This document shows, one piece after another, positions 36,430 through 49,941 of a DNA stretch of 64,000 nt (position 1 is its first letter; every line of letters starts with the position of its first letter). The notes beneath the pieces were generated by a model. The model saw only the letters and a list, made by a program, of their open reading frames with translations. It searched no databases and was not told where the DNA came from. The DNA is from Orthonyx spaldingii (lineage: Eukaryota; Chordata; Aves; Passeriformes; Orthonychidae). Both the position numbers and the translations under genes were made by a program. Location: contig VZTJ01004180.1 in assembly GCA_013397795.1 (NCBI GenBank), positions 293-64,292 of the forward strand. Direction: 5' to 3'.

Positions 36430-36900
36430 CTGTGCTGTACTGCTGTGGCTCACCCCCTGTGCCATGACTCAGGGTGGATGTATTCCTCAGATAGGTGCAA
36501 CCAGGCTGGTGTGTGTCAGCACAGGGGAGGGGAGCAGGCCCAGCAGAGGAAAGTGCCTGGACAACCAGGGAGCAGGACTGTGGTGTCTGGGCATGGTGGG
36601 CAGGGCAGGGCTGGTCAGGCATCCAGGGTTAAGGTACTGCCCAGCAATCACCAGGCAAGTCCATAGGGATGAGGCAGAGCTAAGGGCAGGCCGGAGAGGC
36701 AGCCCATGTGTCCATGGGGCTGGTGGCCAGGCACAGGCACAATCCATAGCTCATGTGGGACACATGACAAGTTGTGGCTCAGGTTAAAGACAGCTTGTGT
36801 GAGAAAGGGGAATCAGCATCAGTGGAGCCTGCCCACAGCACCATCAGGAGGGCTCTGTCCAGGGTTGCCAGAACCCCTACAGAGGGATATAAATGTGTCT
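36430..36900. other. GC-rich block of unknown origin
   Basis: About 470 bases with many GGGCAGG, GGCAGAGC and CAGGCAC words inside AT-rich DNA, with few CpGs. It ends near GGGATATAAATG, a TATA-like sequence at about 36885. The shape (GC-rich body, TATA-like site) could be a decayed LTR, but no second copy is in the window and I do not recognise the family. Confidence 0.4.
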
Positions 36901-39900
36901 CTAGTAGAACATTTCTAGTAATGGATGCCTTTCTGTGCAGTATCCAAACCTCATCGCTGTTTAGCAGTTTCCAGCACTGATTCCATGCCCAGTTCCTAAG
37001 CCTGCTAAAGGTTCAGGCCACTTTCTGGATGTGACAGAGAATGTCTGTTGCTGTGGCCAAATGCTTGGGAGAGAAATAAACTCTTGATGACTAGGAGTTC
37101 AGTTCTGCTTGTAGACATGGAAGAAGTTATTTGAGAGACAGATTCAGTTTTCTGTAGACTGTTAGTCCAATGCCGTCTTCAGAATCTGAAGGTTAACATA
37201 TTAGCAACACTGCTTGCTAGCAGTGATCCACCATTATACAGTCATTTATATCCAATAGTATTGAAAGGTTAAATGTTCTCCTGCAGTGCAAAAGTGAAAC
37301 ATGAGTCTTGCTTTAAGGTCACACATTGCTTTATCTGATACTACTGCACAATATATTGCAAACAAGATGGATCCCAAACCATTCATCTTTTGTAATGCTT
37401 GTCATAAGGAAGAGGTCAGATGGATTTTATGAGCCTCTATTCTGCCAAGCATTGTGAAGACCACTCAAGACCAATAGAAACTTTTTTGGACTGCCAAACC
37501 TCTTTGGAAGGCTCCACATCCTCTCATATTGTCATAGTTATGATCATCTATTTATCATAGTTTAGCAGATACTCTTTCAAGAATGGATAGTGTAGTTATA
37601 ATAAGAAAATTTGTTAAAATACATTAAATGATATTAAATATTCCATTTAAATCATTAACAGTCATCAGCAGAAAATCAAAAGTGTGCAAGTTCATGATGC
37701 AGAGACTTCTGTGATGCTCTGTTGTGGAACAGGAAAGGATAGTGAGCTTTTTTTTTTTTTTGATTATCATACTTCTGTCATTTACAGACATTTGTTTGGG
37801 TGGAAGTCAAAATAAAGAGACTGGGCTCTCCTTTGTTTAGTGTCTGTGCCCTGAAAAAAGGGATTGGCATCAATGAAATTTTTCAGAGACTCTGAGAAGG
37901 AAAGCTCTGTATGAAGAGAAGACAGGAGTGCTAATTGTGGGAATATTTCTTGTTTATGACAATTTGCTTGAGATTCTGTTGAATCTTAAGTGTATTCCCA
38001 CATACCACAAATACAAAGCAACAGAAATTTAAGATATGTTAGATCTTATGAAAAGGTGCTCTTCCTCTTAAATAGTACATAATTTAAAACTGTTTTGTTT
38101 GAAGGAAGGTTTCCCAGTAGCTATAACAAGCTGTCATCAAACTTGGCAAAGAAATACAATAAATCTTTGCTTGATACTCAGTCATTGAAATTGCCCCCTG
38201 ATGAAAAGGAAGCTGACTAATTACTTACCTCTGCTCTTGTACTTCCTCCATATCCTCCTGTCCCTGTCTAATAATGTGCAAATGTGGCACAAAATGACTG
38301 GATGAGTATGGGAAATGAGCACTGACCCAGTCTCACGTAGGTTTCAAAATCTAGCCTCAACTTGCTATAGGGCTTGTCATTCTTAGATTTGTGGTGAGAA
38401 AGGTAGGAAAGCTCAAGGTGAGGATTTTCTGTGTATCCTTAAATATCATACAATTATACAGCTATGTCCTTTTCTCCCACATTCTTCACAGTTTGTTCTT
38501 GAGAAGATAATTCATCTGTCAGTACCAGCATGTACAGGGATTTGTGGATTAACATTTTTGAAGTTATGTTTTTATCCTTAGAAGCCAGAACTGTAAGAAT
38601 TAGAAATTAGTATTCAAAAATACTTTTTACCAGTTCTCTGTTTTGCTCAGAAAAAAAAGGCTGCACTTCACCCAAACTGGAGTAATTTTTACTTCATTTG
38701 ATTAAAACAAATCTGAACTTCAGTGATATATTTTGAATATATTGTCACATCTTTCAGACATTTGTGGATGAATAGTAAAATAATGGTCACCAACATGTCT
38801 AGTTTGCTCAAGACCAGAATATGTGGACCAGCAGTGTCCATTTCATTGCATTTGCATTTTTGTTTCTTTGTGTGTCAAAAACTTGAGGGTGAAAGTTGTG
38901 ATTGACTTTCAGCCAAATCCTTTTCATCACACTTACATGTAGAGGAACTCATTACTATTAGCCATGAATTTCTGATTCTTTTTCCCCTCTTCTTTCAGTT
39001 GTTAGTGTTTTTATCCATTTCCTATCTGTTTAATTAGATATTTGTAGACCCGTAAGTCCCTGTGCAGACTTGGTGTACTGGAGCTAAAGGATCGAATCAA
39101 GTGGATTACATTTCTAATGTAAATAGTTGAATTGTTTTCCAGTTTGACACATATTTATGGTTTATCTTAGTTAATAAAAAAATCTGTAGAATTACCAACA
39201 GATTATAACTATGGCAACAAGAACAGAGAAGATGGAACGATTTCTTTTCAGAGTGTAATAGACAAATAAGTCTCAGGGTTTGTTTCCACTGCTGATACTC
39301 TGTCCACAAGTCAGAACCATTAATGTGTGATATCTGAAACATTTGGCAGTCTCACTTCTATGAAATGAATACAATGTGAAATCATAGAATGATTAACAGT
39401 GGGTGTTAAACAAGCTTGTGATTTGGAGCAATAGTCTACAAAAGATTTGGTGAAATTTGTGAAATCACAGAGAATGGCTTCTCATTATGTATGTGGTTGA
39501 AAAACAATGGAAACAAATAATTTAATCAGTGCCAGATTAAGCTTTTACAGCATAAAAGTAATTATATTTTTCATAGCAATTTACAATTAAATATTCACAA
39601 ATTCAGTTATTTTAATAATTGTATATATACTTTCCACTGCATACAATACAAAGGTTCATCTTCAAAAATAAAAAAACCCCCTAGTTTCTCATTGAATTGC
39701 TCTAGTGAACCTGATGAAACTTTAAGCCCTTTATTTCTTCTCAAAGCAAAAAGCTGTGTCAGTGATTATTGTCATTATTAATCATGGCTTCAGTTTCCTC
39801 TTTGAGAGAGGTTTTTTTTCTGCTGAAATGTTCTGTACAATCTGGGTCTCTCTCCCCCTGCATGCCCTCTGTCTCTGCATAGGTTCTCTTGGAAGTCTGT

Positions 39901-40675
39901 GGATGGGTTCTCCACCAGCAATTCCAGGTTCAAGAGTGACTGTTCAGTGAGTTGGCATGGAGGAAAAAGAACTTACAGTTCTGTCTGCTAGTCATGAACA
40001 CTTGAAATCCTGTGGTGCTTCATCACAGTTTTGGTCTCACTCTCAAATGAAATACTTCTTCCATTCACTTTTCTGTGACTGTTATTTTTCTTCCCTTTTC
40101 TTATCACTGAGAAAACAAAAGTCTCATTCTAGTGCCTGACAGCTCTTCTGTAGCCACTGCCCATGGCATTCTGTGTTTCCCAGCTTATTGTGATTATTTA
40201 GCAAAGTCATAAGAATCAGGCCAGAGTCCAAGTCTGCCTGAATACATCCTCCCACTGGAGGAGAGAAAACTCAATGCTTCAAGTGGAGAGATTCACTGTC
40301 TCATAACTGCTACCTCTGATCACTCCCTGTGCAATCAGCCCTTGCCAGCTCAACATCAGGATCATGAGCCTGACCTCTACCCAGGGCTCACAGAAAAGCA
40401 GGACAATTGAAGGTTTTTCATTAATGGCTGATGCTGAGGTGGAATGGCTCCTTTTCCCCAGGAACTTCTGCCATTAGGGCTGAGCAGAACAACTTTACTG
40501 CAGGGAGCAGAGAAGAGCTGACCAGCTCTACAACCAGGAAGCATTTGATTCATCCGCTAAGCAGCACCAAGGGTCAAGAATATGGATATTGTGATGAGTC
40601 ATCCTCGTTCAGCTGAAGAGGATCATGGGAACCCTGTGGGAAACTAACTCTTTTGAAGAGAATAAATCAGCTCTT

Positions 40676-40738
40676 TTTAGCAACTTCTGTTCTTTAGCAA
40701 TCTTCTGTTAGCAATCTGAACTTTGGCAATCTTCTGTT
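40676..40738. repeat. Short imperfect tandem repeat
   Basis: Three units of the form TTTAGCAATCTTCTGTT occur with small changes and a spacer between the second and third. Confidence 0.65.
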
Positions 40739-42536
40739 CAGACTGTTCATGGTGTTGGAGGATAAGCCAGTCATCGGTGAGCACCAAGCGGTGGGACAGA
40801 AGGACAGTATAATCTCAAGAGTTTGTTGGAGTAGAGATGGAGGAGGCAAGGAGAGGCCTGCAGACAGATTTAGAGGCTGAAGCTCTTTTAACATCTCTGC
40901 AGAAGTGGTAGCTGAGAAGAAGGTGGTGGATGCAGATCTCCCACAGAAAATCCCACTGTTGCAAGCAGTACCTTTTCTTATGCCGCAAATCTCTAGGCTT
41001 TTTGCAACCTCTGATGATAGGATTTGTGGGGTGAAAGTGCAATCCCAGCATGGCCTCCTGGTGAACAGGACCTACACAGCAGTCGGGTGGATGGGTGAGT
41101 ATTTCTTCATTTGTCTCCAAACACAAAGTGTCCAAAGGATAGCCAAACACGGTGACCCTCTCTTTCTTCTCAGGCTGTTCCTCCAAATGATGAGTGCCAT
41201 AAGGCCCAGGAACATGCTAGTCTACACATTTCTATCTTTCTTACACACGTTGTGTCTCACTGCATTCACCTAGGTCTGTTCTCAAATTCTCGCCCAGTCT
41301 TCTAACTGTATCTAGTCTTTATGTTCTTCTGTGTCCCACTGTGTTTCACCACTGGAATTAAGTACCTTATCCATGTTCAAAGTCAAAAGCCTGGATCTAG
41401 TGAATAGTAGAGGACTACGGCTTTTATACTTACTGGTGAGCCCCATTTCTGTTTTGAGGACTCCTTTCTGGAGTACCTGTAGCCTCTTTTGACTGGGAAG
41501 GTTTGGTTAAGGATTAGGGGAATGAGTCAAAACAGTGTTTGAGAAGAGGATCAATAGCAGAGACAGAGCAGGAATAAATGTACCCAAGTGTGAGTGAGGA
41601 AGCTTAGCGTTTGGGCTTTTTTTGGTTTGCCAAGCTAGTTAGTAGGGGTCTTGGCTGTAACTTCAGTATACATTCAAATAAATAAGTTACAATGCCATTT
41701 TTAAAATAATCACACTTTTTTAGTTTGTTGCAATTAATTTGAAGTTCATATATAAGGAAATAGCTTTAATCATACATTGAAAATTAGTCAGTTTTAGATT
41801 CAGAAATTCAGGTCTTTATAAGAAGGGCCAGGACAGGTTTGCAGTGCAAAAGAAGCATCTGGTAAAGTAGTTTAGTTTGATAGTGATTAAAGGATTACAA
41901 ATGTGTAGAAATGTGTACAGATGACACACATTTCCTGTTTCAAAATTAGTCAAAGTTAAAAGTAAATATATATGTATATAGGTACTTCCTGGAACTTGAA
42001 GAACAAAATACTTAATTTTGTGAGTTTTATGTATCTGTAGTGAAAGGAGATATGCTATGTATTTAATTAGTACCTTTAAATTAAGAAATAATGGCTAATG
42101 AATCTGCTGAACCTCCTGACATATCTGTATGTGGCTCCAGCTTCCCTCTCAGCTGGAGCCTACCCTCCCACCAAATCCCTTGTGGAGAAGTCCTGGCTTC
42201 TGTATTTTGTTTGCAGAATGAGTAGTGACCTAAAAGTTTTTTTGTGGAGCTGCGTCTCTCTTCTCAGAAGATGTTGGCTTGTAATTGAAAACGTGATCTT
42301 ATCAGTGGTACCCAAAGTACTGGTACTTTATGGTTGTGCATGACCATTTCAAGATTAGTTTTCTCGGTCAAAGAAAAAAATTATGAAATCTTTCAATTAA
42401 TCCACCTGAACACTCATGCATATTGTGCATTTCCCGTTGGAACCGACAACAAAACCAAACAAAAGCAAATGGAAGGAGGGAGACTTAAAACGAGCCTTAC
42501 TACGCGTTGAAAATGCCAATCAGTGAATAAAAAAGC

Positions 42537-42640
42537 AGGAGCGCGTCTGCCGTGGTCGCTGGGTTGCTGCTGCCACCCGCTGGCGCTGGGCTGGGGCTGC
42601 CCGCGGCCCCCTCCGGGCTGGAGGAAAAGCTAAAGGAGTG
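42537..42640. promoter_or_regulatory. Small isolated CpG cluster
   Basis: About 100 bases with some nine CpGs (GAGCGCGTC, CCGTGGTCGC, CCCGCGGCCCC, CTCCGGG) in otherwise CpG-poor DNA. It may be an alternative promoter or an unmethylated regulatory spot. A gene on either strand is not visible. Confidence 0.35.
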
Positions 42641-43661
42641 AGATGCAAGTGATATTTTCTGGAATTGTGCACGAAATAGGTATAATTTGCCTGAAAAACA
42701 CTGAGACTCTTTAACATCGATGGTCTTGTCTGACAACTGCCACATTAGTACAGCTCTACTAAGTGTTTTGGTTCATATTTTCTGTTTAGTTTTTTAATGA
42801 TTTTGTTCCTTTTGTTGTACTAATGACTGCAATTGTGAGAATAATATACATTAAGACAAGTGATACTTCATCTGCAAAAAGCTCCTTACTGGAAACTGTC
42901 CCTTTTAGTAATGTTTAAACATAAAATAGCACTTGTCTGTATAAAAAGCCTCACAGTTATTATCTGTTTAGTCAGTAACAAAAAGTCCACGCCAGAGCAA
43001 AACAATAGCAGTGAGACCCGAGAAGGTTATCTCAGCTGTTACAGAGACCTCTCCCCTTCAATTTACCCACATGCGTCAATCTCCCTCAACTCTGCAGCAA
43101 ACAGATGAGCTTGAAAGCATGTTTTGAAGGTCAACGTGTTCTGAATCTTTCTGGTGAAAGTATTGCAAGATTAGTATTGAGCATTCTGCCAGGATCTCCC
43201 ATTATTTGTAGGCTGAGTTTGATTTTGCTGGGCACTGGCCTCGTTGCAGCACATGTCACTTATAAACATTTTAGGCCTTAATTGCCCTTTAAAATGTTTC
43301 TTAGGATGTCTGTGGTTTAATACACAGATGCACATCTTTTTAACCTCGGCATATATGTGAGCTTTGTGACTCTGTTTCTTGTTATCTTACCCATTTTAAG
43401 GTACTGTTTTTTTAAGAAAAGGTTTGCTAAGTAAGCTAGGACAGAGAGTACACAAATGTGAGTTATTAGATACCATTATGATTAAACATCAAGTTTTGAT
43501 GAGCAGCCTTAAACTACCTTCTCCTTTATTGCATTAAATGTTTTGGCTCTCTCTTTCTTGGTCTCAGTGTCTGTCTCAAATCTCACAGTTGTATCCTCTA
43601 TCCCAGACATGGCTTATGTTACAAGCATCCAGGACTCCATTACTCTCTTGTAATGTGAGTT

Positions 43662-43732
43662 GTTATATATATACAACAAATATACAACATATATATTTAT
43701 ACGCACAATATATATATATATATAGATATATG
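43662..43732. repeat. AT-rich microsatellite
   Basis: Imperfect (TA)n with interspersed ACAACA units, ending in an uninterrupted TATATATATATATA run. Confidence 0.85.
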
Positions 43733-46700
43733 TAAATATTCTTGAAGGAGCTCACTATAAGACTGAGGTTACTCTTCTTTATTTCTGTTGCTGGAAGCTA
43801 ACTAAAGCAGAGGTGAAGAATATTGGACAAATAATTGAATTTCTCATGTAGTGGAAATACCATTTTCTATTTCTCCTGCAATGATCTTTCTAGCATCCTT
43901 TCAGTGTGACACAGACAGGGAGAGTTAAAAATTTTCTTAGCATATGAGTAGGAGAGTTCAAGGTGGAACTGGGGTGGGTGTTGATTTATTACTCTCCAAA
44001 ATAAACTGTTCAGATTCTGGTAGCATGTTACATTTCAGTATAAAAGATTTGGTCTTTTGCACCCATACTGAGTGCTACTGACATCTGTGAGGCTTCTTAC
44101 ACAGTTTTACAGCATGTCTGGATCTGACTGGTAGATAGGAAGTGGTACAGGAGGCCTTGGCAGCCTCCCGGCCCTTACACATGGAGTGATGTGGCAGTGG
44201 AGGGGAAAAAGATAATCAAGGTGCCCCCGGTATGTTTGGGTGTGTTTCTGGGATGGGTCTCCTGATTCACATGGTGCATGTAACAGAGGCTGTGGTTGGA
44301 AGGCAGTGTGTTTTGAATCAATATATTTTGGAGAAATGTAATCTTTTTTGTTTTTGTTGAAAAAGCCTTGGAAGAAGCCCCTCACGAGGAAATAAGAAGG
44401 TACAAGCAAGTGAAAGAAATGCAGGCTAGCAGTCGCATGCTGTAGTTTGGCGGTGGAAAGGTGCAGTGTTGCCTTTCTCCCACGGTGTGGTGCTGGGGGA
44501 AGCTGCGAGTCTGCAGCAGACGCCAGGACTGGCAGCACTGCCCTCTCTTGAGTTTCTGAGCCTCCAACAGACTTTACAAGAGCAGGGGCATCATGTCCTT
44601 CAGACAAAAGTGCAGTTTAATGCTTATTTCTGTGATATACTCTTAATATCTTGTTAATAATATACTTCAGTGTAGGCAGTAAGTAATTCTAGACTGATGA
44701 GAGTTACTTTTACTGGAGTCTTTCTGACAGTTTTGTCACTTTATGGTCCTGTTTTTCTGTTTTTGTTTTCTCTTCTTCCTTTCAGTGACCGATCTTTGTT
44801 GTTTGCTTGCTTGCTTTGTGTCTATCAGTCTGAGACTGTAGCGTTACAAATTATTTTCTAGTGGCTGATCCAGGTACAGACCCTGCCCCCCTCTCAGCTG
44901 TGCACTATCACTTCAACTGTTTATTCTGCTATAATAGCAGTTTACTTGATTGCGCTATCTGCTAAAGCTTTGTAATAAAAAAATTCCCTTTTACCATTGA
45001 GATTTCACCATATGTATGTACTTTATGCTACTTTTCTGTTTTTAAATTTAGGATAATGTCCCAGGTCTGTTTAAGAGAGTGGTGAAACAAGTATTAGTAT
45101 TGAGCAGAACTGAGATAATGGTAACGTCAGCAGCTCACTGAAGGGTGAGTTTTGTGGTAACTGGAGGCAAAAGGACATTTCTATTCCTTATATATGACCC
45201 TATATATTTCCTATATATTCCCTACATGGGAAATTTTTTTGAACAATATGATGTTCTAGTTTAAGGCTAAATTTTGGCAAAGGAACCTGACAGCTCTTCA
45301 CAGGAATTTGCTCCCTGTCAGAAACATTTTTTCACTTTCAGAAGCTGCCATCCACATGGGACACTCTGTGGTATTGGCCATGTCTTGTAAGCCTTGTGAT
45401 ATGATACATACTTGGGATATGTATTTGAATTACTTCTGTGCCTGCAGACAGGAGACAGCCTTTCTAAGCACATTACATTGCTCATACACTAATACTGTTT
45501 TTCAGGAATGATGAGACAATATTAGAATTTTCACAGTTTGAAACTCTGTGTTAGAAATGACTGTAAAGTCAGATTTATGACAAACATACACATGTAGTGT
45601 CAGCATTATTTATCATGAGCAGTGAATAACAAGGTACTCCTCTGCTGTTGTGATCCAAATAACATTGACTATGGTTAGGAAAAAGTATGGTTGGACCAAG
45701 TTTCAAGGTATGCCTTTTCCAGATATCTAAATTGTCGCTTTTGAATTTGGATATACAGCTGTGGAACTTCCAGATGAGAGCTGTTGAGTTGTTAATTATT
45801 TTTTCGTAAAACTAGAGGTTTTCTTCTCCAGATTAAAAAGACCATGTAATGATTCCTAAGACAAACATATGAATTTTTTAGTTATGAAAACATGCAAGTC
45901 TTTAAGATATTGTGAAAATACTGACTCTTCTCCATTCAGTCACTGACAAATGTATTGCTGCCCATAATAACATGCACTTGTGGCTGCATCTGGTATTCAG
46001 CATAAGCTTCAGAAGAACTCAACTATCAGAATACTGTGTAACAATATTACTGATTTTTGTTACTTTCTACTGATTTCTTAAATCTCCTTTAAATGATTTA
46101 TTTGTGCTCCTTGTTTTCCAGAGCTCAGTAAAGTTCTTGTGATAGGAGTGGGTTAACTCCTGATCTGGTAGCCACTACACTATTTGGAAGTAGATTGACT
46201 ACTAAAGCAGTTTCAGAATGTTCTGGTTTCTTTGGTCACAGAGAACACACTTCATCCTTTGCCATTCTTCAGCTTTTGCATACTAGATGATCTAACCTGT
46301 CATGGAATTTTGTAATTTATTGTTTTCTTTTTAGTTTTTAAGCAAATTAAGTCTTTAGTAAATTAGATTTTCAGCCGATTAGGTCATATACTACATCAGA
46401 TCTATACTTTTAGCTGTTGGATTAACAGGGGAGGCAAAGTTGCTCTTGATCAAAAACCAGGAATATTGTAAATGCTTTGTGAGTTTAATAATAATCTGAA
46501 AATAATTCCATTTGGTCTTTTGGCACTTGAGTTGCTTTGGAATCCAGCCAGTATTTCAGAGCTTCGATGACTGAAACAATTCAGTGCTGCAGGCCATTTT
46601 TAGGATGTAAAACTTACTGTGAGTGACTCATCTTTATGTGCATATTCAAGGGATATACAATGTCCTGATCATTTTCCTTCAGAATCATAAAAACAAGAAA

Positions 46701-47376
46701 CATCAATAGCAACTTTTTAACATTGACTAAAATTCACATGAATAGTCATGAGATATTTCAGAAAAGGTTTTCTTTGCTAGTTTAGAACCACTACAAAAAC
46801 ATTCCCAGGACAGTCTGTCTTTCTGCAAACATATTGCATATTAAAGATGAGATTTTATCAGTAATTACATTACTTTGTTTACCCACTATTTATATTGTCC
46901 CTAAACTAATTTGGCACTAGGTAGCTCTCTATCTTGAAGGTTATTTGAAATTACATGTTGGATCAGAGCACAGTGAGTTTAAACCAGTCAACAAATCAAA
47001 TATATCCAATGAGAAATAGAATGTGATAAAGCAAAAAAATTTGTTTATTGTAGATTGTATTGATCTTCCACTAACAGAATCTCTTGTGACAGGAATACTG
47101 ATGTTTTTGGTACATGAGTATTTCCTGTTTCAATTAAAATCAGTTTCTGATAATGACAGAAACCATCCTTTTTGTAGCTGAACACCTTTCCTGATGCATC
47201 TAAGTATTCATTTTCATGAAGTTTTTTCTAAGTCATTTATACAAAGGCCTATTAATGCTAGCATTGTTGGGAATAAAAATGCTATTATATTTATATAGTC
47301 CTTTTGGAAAGTTGTGCCAAGGGACACCATAACAGAAAATAACCTTTTGGATTTCATTTACCTTCTCCTGGTTAGG

Positions 47377-47426
47377 CACTTGGCTGCTCACAGCCAAGTG
47401 AATATTCATTTAAAGTTAATGAATAT
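47377..47426. repeat. Two adjacent perfect hairpins
   Basis: CACTTGGCTG at 47377-47386 pairs with CAGCCAAGTG at 47391-47400 (10-bp stem, 4-base loop). One base later ATATTCATT at 47402-47410 pairs with AATGAATAT at 47418-47426 (9-bp stem, 7-base loop). Confidence 0.85.
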
Positions 47427-48994
47427 GCCATGGCTGTGAATAATGGCTGTGTTGTAGTTGGAACAGAGTCATATAATTTTTCCAGTTCTGGTATTGCACA
47501 TATAGCTTCCATTCAAATGTCTGCACTATGATTCTGTTTTTTGCACACTTACATGGAACTGAACCAGCTGAGGAGCATATATAATTTGGACATAACTGAA
47601 AAAACCAGTTGCTCCTCATATTCTCTTTGAAATTATCCATAAAGAAAGATTTCGTATTTTTTAATGTATAGCGTTACTGTTTATGCTCTGTGTGAAGTTG
47701 TTCTACAGGATGTATTGAAAATTGTAATCAACAAACTATTCATTGAAGATGATGCAGAACTACTTTTGCACTAATGAAATGTTGAAGGTCATCTCCTAGA
47801 GCACTCTTTATAGTGCATTTAGGTATAGGTTCTAATTCATAAAACTATGCTCTGAGACAAAATTTATGTATTATATGCAGGTGTGCAAAAGCAAGAATTT
47901 AAAAAGCTTATACATGAAGCAGTATCAGCTGTTACCTTACTTTGAAGCAGAATTCGGGTCCATGCAGGTTATCTCTGTCAGAAAAAGCATGAAATCGTGT
48001 ATCTTAAGGGCAATTGCCCCAATTATTGACAAATAATTAAAAATACTCCAAAGAACCAAAACACAATTCTTTCTTTAATCACAGGAAAATAAATTCACTG
48101 CTTAGGATTTCAAGAATTCCAGTCAACACTTAAATTAAAGTAATTTCACATGGTAATCATGTGAGATCACAGTCTTACAGGATCATTAGTGGGAAAGTCC
48201 TTTTAAAACTTCTTGCGCTTGTGTACAATTGCCCACCCTCTCAAACTGTGTTTTTGAAACCAGGCTATGTAACAAAGCCAGTGTGTATAACAAAGATGCA
48301 GATAGGAATGAGCAGCTGGGGGTATCAGAAACAAAGCAGGATTGCTCTTAGCTTGAAATGAGTGTCTTAATGTTTTTATAGCTGCATTTTGATGTTATCT
48401 TTCTAGAGTTTTGTTCGTGCTTTTCCACCTCCCTCTCATTTAAACAATATCCAGAAAAGCCCTCGTTATTTTATTATGTTTAACACAACCTACCTGTACT
48501 CTTCTATACAAGACTCACTTCTCTCTGTTAATGCTAGAATTGCTATTGCCCTTTGTAAACAATGCCCTATTTTCCAGTAAGGACTACAGCCTTCCAGTAG
48601 CTACTGTTCACTCGTGATATTCCAGAACAGAGCATCGCTCATTTCAACTGTACCCACAAAATCAAACTCTTCATATCAGAGGAGGAAAACTCAGGTTTTG
48701 CGTAGATAACATGGTGACAGGTGAGTGAAGGTTGATATCTCTAGAAGAAACCCCGTGGCCTTCAAGTTGTGGAATATGTTGTTAATGGTGATTTCCATTA
48801 GACAAGACTTCTGCATCTATGTAGAAGAATATTCACTGAATGCATCTGGTCCCTCTGGGAACAGAAATTTTAAGTTGTGCTTTTTCTGCTGAAAATGTCT
48901 GCAGTCAGGTAAGGGTTGTCTCAGGGCTGCTTGTGACATTTCTACAAGATGTTAACAGCGTTATGTACTTCATACATGGAGCATGATACATGTG

Positions 48995-49766
48995 TGTATT
49001 GGGTTTGTGTGGCAGGGTTTTGGTAATGGGGGGGTGCCTACAGGTGTGGCTTCTGTAAGAAGCTGCCAGAAACTTCCCACATGTCTGACAGAGGCAATGA
49101 CTGCGGGCTCCAGGATAGACCCACTGCTGGCCAAGGCTGAGCCCATCCATGACAGTGGTAGTGCCTCTGGAATAACACTTTTAAGGAGTGGAAAACATCT
49201 TTGTAATGGCACCCGGAGAAAAGAGGAGTGAGAATATGTGAAGAAACAGCCCTGCAGTCACCCGGGTCTCTGCCTCAGGCGCTGGAGCAGAGATTCCCCT
49301 GCAGCCCGTGGGAAGGACACATGTTGGAGAAGTTCACAGAGAACTGTCTACAGGGAGAGGGATCCCACACTGGAGCAGGGGAAGAGTGTGGGGAATCCTG
49401 CCCTTGACGGGGAAGAAGTGGCAGATAATGTGTGATGAACTGACCACAGCCCCCATTCCCCATCTCCTTGTGCTCTTGGGAGGTACAGGTAGGGAATTCA
49501 GGAATGAAATTGAGCAAGGAAGAAGAGAGGAGTGGGGGAGAAGATATTTTAAGACTTGGTTTTATCTCTCATTACCCTGCTCTGATTTTATTGGTTATAA
49601 ATTAAACTACTTTTCCCAAGTTCAGTCTATTTTGCCCATCACAAGAATTGCTGCGTGACCTCTCCCTGCCCTTATCTTTACACACAAGCTTCTTGTTTTA
49701 GCAGAGACACTATAGTAGAGCAGCTTTGGTGGGCACCTGACAACCGGACAGGCGCCACCCACCACA
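48995..49766 (+). mobile_element. Solo LTR, ERVL-type songbird family, internally shortened copy
   Basis: It starts TGTATTGGGTTTGTGTGGCA and ends ACCCACCACA, matching the well-known passerine LTR that has the 'GAGCCCATC', 'GAGAGGAGTGAGAATATGTG' and 'GTGATGAACTGACC' blocks. It aligns with 59103-60078 over both ends but lacks roughly 200 bases of the middle GC-rich block. A degenerate polyadenylation region (TTATAAATTAAAC) is near 49595. No retroviral genes flank it. A target-site duplication is not evident. The family name is from memory. Confidence 0.85.
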
Positions 49767-49941
49767 GCGGAGGGTGTTCTAAACATGCTTGAGAGTACTG
49801 TTCTACTGAGAATGGCTCTATGGAAATGGTTTTGGGGGACTGTAAGGAGGAAAGAGCCAGCCCTAGTGATATTTTGTCTGTAGGAATTTAGGTTGAAGTC
49901 CTTTGAAAAAATTACCTCTGGCCTTCACCTAAGCTTTGTTT
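49767..49941. other. Spacer between two solo LTRs
   Basis: About 175 bases of ordinary sequence between the ERVL-type LTR and the class-I-like LTR. No retroviral coding sequence or primer-binding site is recognised, so the two LTRs belong to separate insertions. Confidence 0.6.

Larger units (their letters stand above)
36288..48994. other. 12.7 kb of mostly AT-rich non-coding DNA
   Basis: It contains a GC-rich block (36430-36900), a short tandem repeat (40676-40738), a CpG cluster (42537-42640), an AT microsatellite (43662-43732) and two hairpins (47377-47426), listed separately. No gene was recognised. Open frames up to 166 codons exist but have no motif or splice support. Confidence 0.5.

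Noticed and set aside
39379..39392. AATCATAGAATGAT as a CR1 tail
   Set aside because: The match is only about 14 bases and the flank does not follow CR1.
40815..41273. Overlapping open frames of about 123 codons on both strands, with a GTGAGT donor near 41093
   Set aside because: Both strands are open over the same interval and neither product is recognisable. The donor lacks a supported upstream exon.
44107..44607. 166-codon minus-strand open frame
   Set aside because: It begins with TTG rather than ATG, has no recognisable motif and no splice or promoter support. A frame of about this size is not far beyond chance in 64 kb.
49767..49941. Idea that the adjacent LTRs at 48995 and 49942 bound one provirus
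   Set aside because: They belong to different families and only about 175 bases without retroviral genes lie between them.
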